From contig JAQXOB010000040.1 of the NCBI GenBank assembly GCA_029098305.1, positions 1 to 46,231 on the forward strand: a stretch of 46,231 nucleotides of DNA, in the 5' to 3' direction. The position numbers were made by a program, and so were the translations under genes. This stretch comes from Clostridia bacterium. GTDB lineage: Bacteria > Bacillota > Clostridia > Oscillospirales > Acutalibacteraceae. Under the pieces are notes generated by a model. The model saw only the letters and a list, made by a program, of their open reading frames with translations, had not been told where the DNA came from and did no database searches. This document shows, one piece after another, positions 7,769 through 17,476 of the stretch. Every line of letters starts with the position of its first letter. Within the stretch, counting starts at the first letter, position 1.

Positions 7769-8620
7769 ATGAGTTTAATCGATATTAAAAATCTGACATA
7801 TATTTATGGAATTGATACTCCTTTTGAAAAAAAGGCACTTGATGATGTTACTCTGTCTATAGAGCAAGGTGAGTTTGTAGGCGTAATAGGTCATACAGGC
7901 TCTGGTAAATCTACCCTGATGCAAATGTTGAATGGTTTATTAAAACCCACAAGCGGTAGTGTATGCTTGAATGGTGTTGACATCAACGCTGATAAGAAGA
8001 ATATAAGGGATATCAGATTCAAGGTAGGGCTTGTGTTTCAATACCCTGAACATCAGTTGTTTGATGAAACAGTAAGAAAAGATATTGCCTTCGGCCCTAG
8101 AAATATGGGACTAGATGAAGCTGAGATAGAAAAAAGAGTGACATCTGCTGCGCAGTTTGCAGGACTCCGTCCGGAGTTGCTCGAAAAATCACCTTTTGAG
8201 TTATCCGGTGGCGAAAAACGTCGTGCCGCTATAGCAGGGGTTATCTCTATGGAGCCTGATGTGGTCATCTTTGATGAACCCACAGCGGGATTAGATCCTA
8301 AAGGAAGAAATCTACTTTTAGATCAAATATATAACTATCACAAAGAGAAAAACAAAACTGTGATCCTTGTTTCTCACAGCATGGAGGATATTGCAATGTA
8401 TGCACAAAAAGTGCTTGTGATGAACCATGGAAGAGCTGAGCTTTTTTCTGATACAAAAAGTGTCTTTGCTCAGGTCGAAAAGCTAGAGAGCATGGGCCTT
8501 AGAGTGCCTCAGGTCACAGCTATAATGAATGAGCTTAGAAAAAAAGGATATGATGTGCCTTATGGAGTGCTAACGTTAGATCAGGCACATGATGTGTTAA
8601 AAGAATTAATTACTAAATAA
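7769..8620 (+). CDS. ecfA2: ECF transporter ATPase, EcfA2-type
   Basis: 283 residues. Second ATPase of the energy-coupling factor module. Walker A GHTGSGKS 41-48, Q-loop FQYPEHQLF, signature LSGGE 145-149, and FDEPTAGLD 168-176 are intact. The FQYPEHQLF Q-loop is the EcfA2 type, against LQNPDNQ in EcfA1. It follows ecfA1 by 18 bases and precedes ecfT by 18 bases, so the three are made together. Confidence 0.95.
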   Translation: MSLIDIKNLTYIYGIDTPFEKKALDDVTLSIEQGEFVGVIGHTGSGKSTLMQMLNGLLKPTSGSVCLNGVDINADKKNIRDIRFKVGLVFQYPEHQLFDETVRKDIAFGPRNMGLDEAEIEKRVTSAAQFAGLRPELLEKSPFELSGGEKRRAAIAGVISMEPDVVIFDEPTAGLDPKGRNLLLDQIYNYHKEKNKTVILVSHSMEDIAMYAQKVLVMNHGRAELFSDTKSVFAQVEKLESMGLRVPQVTAIMNELRKKGYDVPYGVLTLDQAHDVLKELITK

Positions 8621-8638
8621 CAGAGAGGACGGTGTATA

Positions 8639-9454
8639 ATGCTAAGTGATATTACAATAGGGCAATTTTTTCCTGGTAAATCTATAATTCATAGGTTAGA
8701 TCCAAGAGTTAAGCTTTCATTGCTTTTAGCGTTTATTATATTTATTTTTGCAACATTTAATTATTTTTCACTGCTTTTGATGGTCTTTTCTGTTTTTGCT
8801 ATAGTGTTAATGACAAAAATACCTGTGAAATTATATTTTAAAAGTTTAAAATCAATCATTGTTATCGTAATTTTTACGTCAATTATAAATTTGTTTTACG
8901 GCAAGGGAGAGCCGATATGGCAATGGGGTATAATAAAGCTCACTGTGGGCGGAATTAACAACGCCGTTTTTGTATTATTGAGAATTGTCTCTTTGATACT
9001 TGTTAGCACAGTGCTAACCTATACCACGTCACCTACACAGCTTACAGATGCTATGGAAAATTTGATGTCACCATTAAAGGTGCTTAAATTTCCGGTGCAT
9101 GAAGTCGCAATGATGATGACTATTGCACTTCGCTTTATCCCTACATTATTAGACGAAACCGAAAAAATCATTAATGCCCAAAAGGCACGAGGTGCCTCAA
9201 TGGACACAGGAAATATAATCCAGAGAATAAAAGCATTTCTGCCTGTTTTAGTTCCATTGTTGGTATCTTCATTCAGAAGAGCTTATGAGCTTGCCACAGC
9301 GATGGAATGTCGCTGTTATCATGGTGGTGAGGGCAGAACAAGAATGAAAAGTTTTCACTTAAGCAAGCTTGATTATATCTCACTATCTATATGTGCTATA
9401 TTATTTGCAGGAGTTATTTTGGGCAACATTTTACTGCCGGCACCTATTAAATAA
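8639..9454 (+). CDS. ecfT: ECF transporter transmembrane component EcfT
   Basis: 271 residues with five to six hydrophobic helices. EcfT joins the two ATPases to exchangeable substrate-binding S proteins in the membrane. The start TIGQFFPGKSIIHRLDPRVK is conserved, and the two coupling motifs that contact the ATPases are visible in the cytoplasmic region: AQKARGAS and, about 37 residues on, AMECRCYHGG. In the second motif a cysteine stands where many relatives have ARG. GAGAGGA ribosome binding site before the ATG. Confidence 0.95.
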   Translation: MLSDITIGQFFPGKSIIHRLDPRVKLSLLLAFIIFIFATFNYFSLLLMVFSVFAIVLMTKIPVKLYFKSLKSIIVIVIFTSIINLFYGKGEPIWQWGIIKLTVGGINNAVFVLLRIVSLILVSTVLTYTTSPTQLTDAMENLMSPLKVLKFPVHEVAMMMTIALRFIPTLLDETEKIINAQKARGASMDTGNIIQRIKAFLPVLVPLLVSSFRRAYELATAMECRCYHGGEGRTRMKSFHLSKLDYISLSICAILFAGVILGNILLPAPIK

Positions 9455-9477
9455 ATGAAGCTTCGTGGGAGTTTTTT

Positions 9478-10233
9478 ATGAATTATCTTATTAAAATAGC
9501 ATATGATGGGAAAAATTACCACGGGTGGCAAATCCAAAGTAATGCATATACTGTTCAAGAAGCTTTTCAAAAAGCACTGTCAAAGATTCTTAATGCAGAT
9601 TATGAGGTTAAGGGCTGTAGCAGAACCGACTCCGGTGTGCACGCAAACGAATATTACATCAATGTAAAAACCGACCGTGTAATTCCTCCGGAAAGATTAA
9701 AATCGGCTTTAAATGGTAATTTGCCGATGGATATAGCTGTGCTTGATAGCTCAGTTGTTAATGAAAATTTTCATGCACGCTATAATTGCAAGGGTAAGCA
9801 GTATGTTTACAAAATCTGGAACAATCCGGTCAGGCATCCGTTTATGAATGGTTATGCGTTGCACTATCGATGGCATCTAGATGAAAAACTTCTCAACCAA
9901 GCCGCAAAGGCATACATAGGCAAGCATGATTTTACTTCGTTTTGTACGCTCGACAATCGAGATATGGGCGATATGCATAGAACAGTATATAATGCCGAGG
10001 TTGCACGTGATGGAGATCTTGTCACTTTTACTGTTGAAGCAGATGGTTTCCTATATAATATGGTTAGAATTATGGTAGGCACTCTTTTGCGAATTGCACA
10101 AGGCAAATTTGAGCCTGATGCCATACCGACGATAATTAATTCAAAAGAACGTTCTAATGCAGGACCCACAGCACCTGCTTGTGGTTTGTATTTGAATAAA
10201 GTATTTTTCTCTGAGGAGGATCTTCGTGGCTAA
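9478..10233 (+). CDS. truA: tRNA pseudouridine synthase A
   Basis: 251 residues. TruA isomerises uridines 38-40 in the tRNA anticodon arm. The catalytic aspartate is D51 in CSRTDSGVHA, and the conserved DGFLYNMVRIMVGTLL stretch is near the C-terminus. Placement after ecfT is the standard Firmicutes order, although here the module sits in a ruv-glmM operon rather than next to ribosomal protein genes. Its last 8 bases overlap the next gene. Confidence 0.96.
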   Translation: MNYLIKIAYDGKNYHGWQIQSNAYTVQEAFQKALSKILNADYEVKGCSRTDSGVHANEYYINVKTDRVIPPERLKSALNGNLPMDIAVLDSSVVNENFHARYNCKGKQYVYKIWNNPVRHPFMNGYALHYRWHLDEKLLNQAAKAYIGKHDFTSFCTLDNRDMGDMHRTVYNAEVARDGDLVTFTVEADGFLYNMVRIMVGTLLRIAQGKFEPDAIPTIINSKERSNAGPTAPACGLYLNKVFFSEEDLRG

Positions 10234-11434
10234 TAATAGAAATATTCACGAATACACAGCCAAATCTGGTAATATAGAGATAATTGAAACTAATAAAAAA
10301 AATGTTAATAAAAGAAAAATCGTAATTGTTGCTGTTGTATTGACTATAGCATTTCTAATAGGATTCGTAGTCATCAAGGGTACCCACTCTGCAGGTGGAT
10401 TTTCTCAGTGGGTGAAAACAGATATTCTTAGGGTGAATTCTGGGCATGGATATCCTGTCGATCTTGTTGGAAACACTGTCGAAAAAAATAATAAAGCTAT
10501 GATAGGCAATTATTTTGCATATTTGAGCGATACTACATTTAACCTCTTAAATTCCACCGGTGGAGACATGGTATCCGTTCAGCATAGTCTGGCATCTCCA
10601 AACATGAAATGCTCATCATCGAAAGCACTTATTTTTGATGTAGGTGGCAACAACTATTCAATAATAGATACTAACGCTAATTTCTATAATGGCACTTGCG
10701 AGGGAAAACTGTACTGCGCCGATATATCAGATTCCGGTGTTTATGGCGTTGCAGGCGAAACTAATGGCTATCTTACAAAATTAGATATTTTTGATAAGAA
10801 AAACGAATTCATGTATTCATATAAGATGTCAGAATACTACGCATCCTCACTGTGTATCAGTCCGAATGGCAAGAGATGCACAGTGGCTGGTGTTAGCACA
10901 AATGGTGGTAAGTTGGTATCTTGTATATATATTCTTGATTTCTCAGAGGAAAAGCCTGTAAACACCTTTAAATTTGATGAAAACATTATATTTGATATAA
11001 AGTATCTTTCATCAGATGTAATTGCCTGTTGTGGCGATTTAGAATCATATGTAATTAATCTAAAGAGTGGGGAAGTTATATCAACGTATTCTTACTTTGG
11101 AAAAAACCTATCGGATTATGCTATTGATTCTAAGGGAGGTATTTTGCTCTCATTGTCTGCTTCTGCTGATGGTAAAGAGTGTCAGATAGTTAAAATTGAC
11201 CCCAATGGTGATATACGATTTGAAACTTCAACAGAACTTCAAGTCACAAGTGTAAATTTTAATTACAAAAATGCAATAGCTTATTCAAAAGGTCATATTT
11301 ATCATTTTAATGATTCCGGAGAACAAGTTGCAATTTATGAATGTAATAAAGATGTCAGTTCCGTTGCAATATCGAACGACAAAACTGTATATACAATAGG
11401 AATATCCCAAATTAATCAAATAAAATTACAGTAA
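10226..11434 (+). CDS. DUF5711-type membrane-anchored beta-propeller protein
   Basis: 402 residues from a GTG start at 10226, 6 bases after GAGGAGG (10213-10219) and overlapping truA by 8 bases. A basic cytoplasmic N-terminus (about 30 residues) precedes one transmembrane helix (about 31-52, IVIVAVVLTIAFLIGFVVI). The outside part is built of repeated beta-strand units resembling a propeller (for example ALIFDVGGNNYSIIDT, SLCISPNGKRCTVAG). Proteins of this kind are common in Clostridia as DUF5711. No enzyme motif is seen. Position between truA and pgsA suggests an envelope role, but that is inference. Confidence 0.75.
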   Translation: MANNRNIHEYTAKSGNIEIIETNKKNVNKRKIVIVAVVLTIAFLIGFVVIKGTHSAGGFSQWVKTDILRVNSGHGYPVDLVGNTVEKNNKAMIGNYFAYLSDTTFNLLNSTGGDMVSVQHSLASPNMKCSSSKALIFDVGGNNYSIIDTNANFYNGTCEGKLYCADISDSGVYGVAGETNGYLTKLDIFDKKNEFMYSYKMSEYYASSLCISPNGKRCTVAGVSTNGGKLVSCIYILDFSEEKPVNTFKFDENIIFDIKYLSSDVIACCGDLESYVINLKSGEVISTYSYFGKNLSDYAIDSKGGILLSLSASADGKECQIVKIDPNGDIRFETSTELQVTSVNFNYKNAIAYSKGHIYHFNDSGEQVAIYECNKDVSSVAISNDKTVYTIGISQINQIKLQ

Positions 11435-11465
11435 AATTTTACTATTATTATTCAAGGAGGTCACT

Positions 11466-12056
11466 ATGAATTTATCTGATAAAAAGATATTCACAATTCC
11501 TAATCTTATATCAATAATTAGAATATTGCTTATAATACCCTTTGTAGCAACCTTTATAACGGATAATTATTTAGCTTCAGCTGTTATTCTGGTGCTATCT
11601 GGCATTAGTGACATGCTTGATGGTTTGATTGCTAGAAAATTTAATCAGATTTCAGACATGGGTTTAATCCTAGACCCACTTGCAGACAAGCTAACGCTTG
11701 TTGCAGCTGTGATATGTGTTAGTGTAAAAATCCCTCAGCTAATTCCACTCACTTTTGTTTTGTTTACTAAAGAGTTGCTTATGCTTGTTGGAGGTTTCTT
11801 GCTAATAAAGAAGAGCATTAGGGTGCCTGCGTCGAAATGGTATGGCAAGGTTGCAACAATTGTTTTCTATGTATCAGCCACGGTTCTTGTGTATGTTAAT
11901 GCCATACTAAAGGCAGATAACTCTATGCTGTCTTTAATTTTAACATTGATTACTACTATTTTTATGATATTTGCTCTTATAATGTATATAAGACTTTTTA
12001 TAGGAATATTAACAGACAACTCAAATAAAAGCTTGGAAGGAGAAAATATTAATTGA
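11466..12056 (+). CDS. pgsA: CDP-diacylglycerol-glycerol-3-phosphate phosphatidyltransferase
   Basis: 196 residues, about five transmembrane helices. It makes phosphatidylglycerol phosphate from CDP-diacylglycerol and glycerol-3-phosphate. The CDP-alcohol phosphotransferase motif D-x2-D-G-x2-A-R-x8-G-x3-D-x3-D is complete, with D49, D52, D70 and D74. The start IPNLISIIRILLIIPFV is typical of PgsA. An AAGGAGG site precedes the ATG. The stop overlaps the TTG start of the next gene as TTGA. Confidence 0.95.
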   Translation: MNLSDKKIFTIPNLISIIRILLIIPFVATFITDNYLASAVILVLSGISDMLDGLIARKFNQISDMGLILDPLADKLTLVAAVICVSVKIPQLIPLTFVLFTKELLMLVGGFLLIKKSIRVPASKWYGKVATIVFYVSATVLVYVNAILKADNSMLSLILTLITTIFMIFALIMYIRLFIGILTDNSNKSLEGENIN

Positions 12057-14359
12057 TTTGTGTAAGATGTAAAAAAAATCCTGCAATTGTATTTGTTTCA
12101 TCAGACAAAAACGGAAGCGACACAAAAGGATATTGTCTATCATGTGCAAAAGCGCTTAACATTAAGCAGGTTACAGATATAATTGATAAAATGGGTATAT
12201 CTGACGAAGACTTGGAGGCAGCATATGATCAAATGAGAATGTTGTCTGAAAACGGCGATTTTGATTTAAAAGAGCTATTAGATATGAATGGAGAAAATGC
12301 CTTTGATTTAGATGAGGATAATCCTGATTCTATAGATCATGGTGCACCTACTTTTCCGTTTATGAAGAATTTTTTTAAGCAGGATAGCAACCAAGAGCAA
12401 ACTTCAGATAAGAGCGATGGCAAAAAAGCAAAGAACAAAGAAAAGAAAAACAGAAAGATGCTTAATGCCTATTGCACCAATCTTACCTCACGTGCCAAAA
12501 ACGGTGAGCTAGACAGAATAATAGGTAGAGATAAAGAAACTGATAGAGTAGTCCAGATTCTTAGTCGAAGAATAAAGAACAATCCTTGCCTTATAGGTGA
12601 GCCAGGCGTCGGAAAAACAGCGATAGCAGAAGGACTTGCTATACGTATTGCCGAACAAAGAGTGCCACAAAGATTAAAAAATAAAGAAATATTTTTGCTC
12701 GATCTCACTGCTCTTGTTGCAGGTACTCAATTCAGAGGACAATTTGAAAAAAGAATTAAAGATTTAATCGAAGAGGTAAAAAGTAACGGTAACATAATTT
12801 TATTTATAGATGAGGTGCATAATCTTGTTGGGGCAGGCGAGTCTGAAGGCTCTATGAATGCCGCTAATATTTTGAAGCCTGCATTATCACGTGGTGAGAT
12901 ACAGGTGATAGGTGCTACAACCTTTTCTGAGTATCGAAAGTATATTGAGAAGGATACTGCACTTGAGCGTCGTTTTCAACCTGTTACCATAGCAGAGCCA
13001 TCTATTACAGACACTATAGCAGTGATAAACGGTATAAAAGATTATTATGAAGAATATCATAATGTGCGTGTGAGCGAATTAATTGTAAGAAAAACCGTTG
13101 TCTTCTCTGAGCGATATATAACAGATAGATTTTTGCCGGACAAGGCTGTAGATCTTCTTGACGAGGCCTGCACATATGCTTCTATTAGAAACAAGGATCG
13201 TGATGTCTATGAAAGTCTTGTTGACAAGAAGACCGAGCTTGTTGAGAAAGAGCAGGAGATAAGCTCTAGTGAAGAAATCGACTACGAAAAACTTGCCGGT
13301 ATACGTGCCGAGATAGCAAAGCTTGATGAACAAATAGATAAGATAGACCTAAACACTTTGCGTTCTGAGGTGCTAGAGGATGATGTTGCAAGAGTTATAG
13401 AATTATGGACCGGCATACCAGCCACCAGAGTTAAAGAGAATGAACTCAAAAAGCTTGCTGATCTTGAAGATAAAATCAAATCAAGAATAATTGGACAGGA
13501 CGAAGCTGTAGAGTCACTCTCAGGTGCTATAAAGAGAAGCAGAGTTCAGATAAGTCCCAAAAAACGCCCTGCATCATTTATCTTTGTAGGCCCTACAGGT
13601 GTAGGAAAAACAGAGCTTGTTAAGGTGCTTTCATGTGAGCTTTTTGATTCTCCGGAAACACTTATTCGTCTTGATATGAGCGAATATATGGAGAAACATT
13701 CTGTATCAAAAATTATAGGCTCACCTCCCGGATATGTAGGCTATGAGGAAGCAGGCCATGTCACTGAAAAGGTTAGAAGAAAACCATACAGTGTACTCTT
13801 GTTTGATGAGATTGAAAAAGCACATCCGGATGTGCTCAACATACTTCTCCAGATTCTCGATGAGGGCAAGCTAACAGATGCCCATGGCAGAGTTGTAAAC
13901 TTTGAAAATACAGTAATAGTTATGACATCAAATGCAGGCAGTGAGCGTCGTGAAAACCTTTTAGGTTTTGGTAAAAGTGAATATTCCGCATCAAAGGAAA
14001 AATCACTCAAAGCTTTGTCAGAATTTTTACGTCCTGAGTTTATTGCCAGAATTGATGAAATAATAGTATTCAAAAATCTTGATGCATTAGATGTAGAAAA
14101 AATTGCGAATATCATGATAGACGAATACAAAAAGCCTTTAGAAGAAAAAGGAATAGTGTTCACATATGATCAATCTGTCGCAAAACTAATAGCATCAAAA
14201 TCAGATTGTTCTAAGAACGGCGCACGTGAAGTGAGAAATAATATTCGCAAGCTTCTTGAGGATAAGATAGCAAAAGCGATAATAGATGCAGATGAGTCTT
14301 CTATTGGATTTATTAACGCTTATGCTGAAAATGATAATGTTATATTAAATATAAAATAA
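12053..14359 (+). CDS. ClpE/ClpC-type AAA+ ATPase with N-terminal zinc finger
   Basis: 768 residues from a TTG start 10 bases after GGAAGGAG, overlapping pgsA by 4 bases. The N-terminus has a C3-x2-C6 and C28-x2-C31 zinc finger, as in ClpE, in place of Clp N repeats. AAA+ domain 1: Walker A GEPGVGKT 182-189, DE 253-254. A short coiled-coil middle region lies around 388-430. AAA+ domain 2: GPTGVGKT 513-520, DEIEKAH 585-591. A likely ClpP-docking loop LGF is at 637-639, so it probably unfolds substrates for ClpP. The charged linker KKAKNKEKKNRK near 124-136 joins finger and ATPase. No mcsB or ctsR is next to it. Confidence 0.9.
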   Translation: MICVRCKKNPAIVFVSSDKNGSDTKGYCLSCAKALNIKQVTDIIDKMGISDEDLEAAYDQMRMLSENGDFDLKELLDMNGENAFDLDEDNPDSIDHGAPTFPFMKNFFKQDSNQEQTSDKSDGKKAKNKEKKNRKMLNAYCTNLTSRAKNGELDRIIGRDKETDRVVQILSRRIKNNPCLIGEPGVGKTAIAEGLAIRIAEQRVPQRLKNKEIFLLDLTALVAGTQFRGQFEKRIKDLIEEVKSNGNIILFIDEVHNLVGAGESEGSMNAANILKPALSRGEIQVIGATTFSEYRKYIEKDTALERRFQPVTIAEPSITDTIAVINGIKDYYEEYHNVRVSELIVRKTVVFSERYITDRFLPDKAVDLLDEACTYASIRNKDRDVYESLVDKKTELVEKEQEISSSEEIDYEKLAGIRAEIAKLDEQIDKIDLNTLRSEVLEDDVARVIELWTGIPATRVKENELKKLADLEDKIKSRIIGQDEAVESLSGAIKRSRVQISPKKRPASFIFVGPTGVGKTELVKVLSCELFDSPETLIRLDMSEYMEKHSVSKIIGSPPGYVGYEEAGHVTEKVRRKPYSVLLFDEIEKAHPDVLNILLQILDEGKLTDAHGRVVNFENTVIVMTSNAGSERRENLLGFGKSEYSASKEKSLKALSEFLRPEFIARIDEIIVFKNLDALDVEKIANIMIDEYKKPLEEKGIVFTYDQSVAKLIASKSDCSKNGAREVRNNIRKLLEDKIAKAIIDADESSIGFINAYAENDNVILNIK

Positions 14360-14379
14360 TTATTTTTCTGAGGTATAGT

Positions 14380-15737
14380 ATGAAGATAGTTATTGTTGGC
14401 TGTGGCAAGATAGGCAAAGTGTTAGTTCCAGTCTTGCTAATGAAGGGCATGATGTTATTGCAATAGATAACAATCAATCAATAGTGAATGATATTTCTAA
14501 CAGATATGATGTTATTGGAGTGTGTGGACTCGGCACAGATTATGAAACCTTATCAGATGCTAATGTAGAGAGTTGTGATATATTTGTTGCTGTCACAGGC
14601 TCTGATGAGCTTAATATGCTCAGTTGCCATATGGCAAAGACAATGGGCGCAAGAAAAACTATCGCACGTATAAGAAACCCTGAATATAATGAAAAAAGCC
14701 TTGTCTTTATGCAGCAATTTCTGAACCTTTCTATGCCGATCAACCCGGAGCGTTCAGCAGCTCGCTATATTTATAATATTCTCAAGCTGCCAAATGCAGC
14801 AAATGTAGAAACCTTTTCTACACGTAACTACGAGATAGTAGAATTGAAGCTAAAAGAAAACACACAGCTGTCCGGACAAAAAATAATGGATATCAGAAAA
14901 AAATATCGAGCTAATTTTCTGATTTGTGCTGTGCAAAGGGGCAACGACATCTTTATTCCTGATGGTAACTTTATTATAAATGTAGGAGACAAGATTTCAT
15001 TAGCTGCAGCACCAAACGAGGTTGCAAAATTGCTTAAAAGCCTTGGGATTATGCAAAAGCAATCAAAAAGTGTAATGATTCTCGGAGCAAGCCGAACAGC
15101 ATATTATCTCTCAAAAATGCTTTTATCATCAGGTTCTTCTGTAAAAATAATTGAAAAAGATCCCGTACCTATTTACGTTATGAGCAGAAGCCTTCCCGGT
15201 GCTATAATTATAAAAGGTGACTCTGCAGACCGTGATCTGTTGATTGAAGAGGGTTTAGAGTCTGTAGATGCATTTATTTCGCTTACCGGCATGGATGAAC
15301 AGAATATTTTGCTTTCTTACTTCGCTATGCAAAATAATGTGCCGAAGGTTGTAACAAAAATTAACAGAAACGAGTTTATCTCTGTTGCAGATGATCTTGG
15401 GCTTGATAGCGTGGTGTCACCATGGAAGAATATTTCTGATATTCTAGTTAGATATGCTCGTTCTATGGAAAACTCAGTTGGTAGCAATGTTGAGCGTTTG
15501 TATAAGATAATGGGCGGTAAGGCAGAGGCACTTGAATTTAAGGTGAACACCGATTTTAAATATACAAACATACCACTTAAGGACATAAAGTTTAAGAAAA
15601 ATATATTGATTGCCGGAATAATACGTAATCGTAAGGCAATTATCCCGTCTGGTGATGATGTAATTTTGGCTGGTGATAATGTAATAGTTATAGGCTCTGG
15701 CCATAGATTATATGATCTTGCAGATATTGTAGAATAA
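14380..15737 (+). pseudogene. trkA: Trk potassium uptake regulator TrkA, frameshifted
   Basis: TrkA is the cytoplasmic NAD-binding regulator of the TrkH potassium channel. The ATG at 14380 gives KIVIVGCGKIGKVL, the first Rossmann strand and glycine loop, but this frame then stops. From about 14430 the sequence continues in another frame as SLANEGHDVIAIDNNQ and runs intact to 15737, with two RCK-N and two RCK-C domains. The break fits loss of one base near 14424-14430 (GTTCC where GTTTCC would restore the frame). A shortened product could start at 14484 but would lack the first nucleotide-binding loop. The adjoining trkH is broken too, which favours true decay over a read error. Confidence 0.85.
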
Positions 15738-15833
15738 TCTGTTTTCTTCATTATTAAACCTTGACTTCGAGTGGGAGATGCAGTATCTCAAAAGTAAATA
15801 CTTTATTATTTTATAGTACTGCTGTTTTTGATT

Positions 15834-17279
15834 ATGAATAAGAAATATGTATTTTATATTCTAGGACAAATTGCTACAGCACAGGCGGGATTGCTTATCT
15901 TGCCTGTGCTTGTTGCTCTAATATATAATTAAACAGCTATGTTTGCCTTTTTGGCATCAGCTGCAATTTCTCTTATTATTGGTGTGATTCTCACGCTTAT
16001 TAATAAGTCACATAGTAAAGACATTTACACTAAAGAGGGTTTAGTCATTGTTGCTCTTGCTTGGCTTGTAATGTCTGCGATAGGTGCGTTACCGTTTGTT
16101 ATAAGTGGTGACATTCCATCTTATTTTGATGCTTTTTTTGAGAACGTGAGCGGATTTACCACCACCGGTGCTTCGATCCTCAGAGATGTTGAGTCTCTTA
16201 GTAGGTCTGCATTGTTTTGGCGTTGTTTTACCCATTGGATTGGTGGTATGGGCGTTCTTGTTTTCATTGTTGCACTTATACCAAATATGGCTGATAAATC
16301 TATACACATACTTAGAGCCGAAATGCCGGGCCCTATAGTAGGCAAGCTTGTTCCAAGAGCAAGAGACACAGCTAAAATTCTCTATCTGATTTATATTGTT
16401 ATGACAGTGTTAGAGATGATTTTTTTACTTTTTGGCGGTATGCCGCTCTATGATAGTATTCTTCATTCATTTGCAACCGCTGGTACCGGTGGATTTGGTA
16501 TAAAAAATTCAAGTGTGGGTGGATATAGTCCGTATTTGCAATGGGTTATCACTATATTTATGATTCTTTTCGGCATTAACTTTAATTTGTATTATTTATT
16601 GTTAATTAAAAAGTTTAAATCGATGATAAAAAGTACAGAGTTGTGGTGTTATATCTCAATTATTGTTGTAAGCGTTTTGATTATTTCACTCAATACTTAT
16701 CCTTTGTACAATACAATATCTGATACTATAAGACACGCTTCATTTCAGGTATCTTCCATTATTTCTACAACGGGATTTAGCACGGTGAACTTTGATGCAT
16801 GGCCCGGACTATCAAAAAGCATACTTCTTATATTGATGTTTCTAGGAGGATGTGCAGGATCAACTGCCGGAGGACTTAAAATTTCAAGGGTTATGTTGCT
16901 TTTTTAAATAATATATAGGGAATTAAAGAAAGTTCTCCATCCACGTAATGTTCGAAGCATAAGCTTGGAATATAAAATTGTAGAAGAAACCACGCTTAAT
17001 GCAGTAACGTCATATTTTTCACTGTATATCGTCTGCATAGCTTCGATTTTTATATTACTGTCACTTGAACCATTTGATATGGAAACAAACTTCAGTGCTA
17101 CGATAGCTTGTTTCAATAATGTAGGTCCGGGATTTTCAGCAGTGGGTCCTGCAGCCAACTTTGCTGATTATTCCAATTTTTCAAAAGTTCTCTTGTCCTT
17201 TGCTATGCTTTTGGGTAGACTCGAGATATACCCGATGCTCCTGGCAATTATCCCAACAGTTTGGAAAAAGAAGAGATAG
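15834..17279 (+). pseudogene. trkH: Trk potassium channel TrkH with two in-frame stop codons
   Basis: TrkH is the potassium-conducting membrane subunit. One frame from the ATG at 15834 to TAG at 17277-17279 spans 481 codons, the normal family length, and reads as TrkH throughout (YILGQIATAQAGLLILPV at the start, the FTTTGAS, TAGTGGFG and STTGFST filter loops, GGCAGSTAGGLKISR, PGFSAVGPAANF near the end). It is interrupted by TAA at 15930-15932 (codon 33) and TAA at 16905-16907 (codon 358). Both are substitutions, not frameshifts. The 96-base gap after trkA is also longer than in the rest of the operon. TAA is used normally as a stop elsewhere here, so recoding is unlikely. Confidence 0.85.
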
Positions 17280-17310
17280 TATTTTTATCATAATACAAAT
17301 AAATAAACAG

Positions 17311-17355
17311 CAGCAGTCAATTTGTTAAAAACAAGTTTGACTGCTGTTGCTTTTG
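17311..17355 (+). terminator. Terminator ending the ruv-to-trk gene run
   Basis: CAGCAGTCAA at 17311-17320 pairs with TTGACTGCTG at 17337-17346, with an inner stem AATTTGTT/AACAAGTT, then TTGCTTTTG. First strong terminator after ruvC, 32 bases after the trkH stop. Confidence 0.8.
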
Positions 17356-17403
17356 TTAGTATCTAAAAAATATATAAAAATTAAATAAAATATTCAACAG
17401 ATA

Positions 17404-17432
17404 TTGACAAATTTTACTCGTTGTACTAAAAT
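17404..17432 (+). promoter_or_regulatory. Promoter of the yedE operon
   Basis: TTGACA at 17404-17409 and TAAAAT at 17427-17432 with a 17-base spacer, about 45 bases before the gene start. Confidence 0.75.
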
Positions 17433-17476
17433 AAGAATAATGACTCGAGTTAATTTTTAAATTTGGAGGTTAAACA

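Noticed and set aside
15761-15789. TTGACT-17-TATCTC as a trkH promoter
   Set aside because: The -10 match is poor and the gene is already a pseudogene; not strong enough to list.
15930-16907. Stop codon reassignment of TAA
   Set aside because: TAA ends many intact genes in the window (for example yedE and gmk neighbours), so the two TAA in trkH are lesions.
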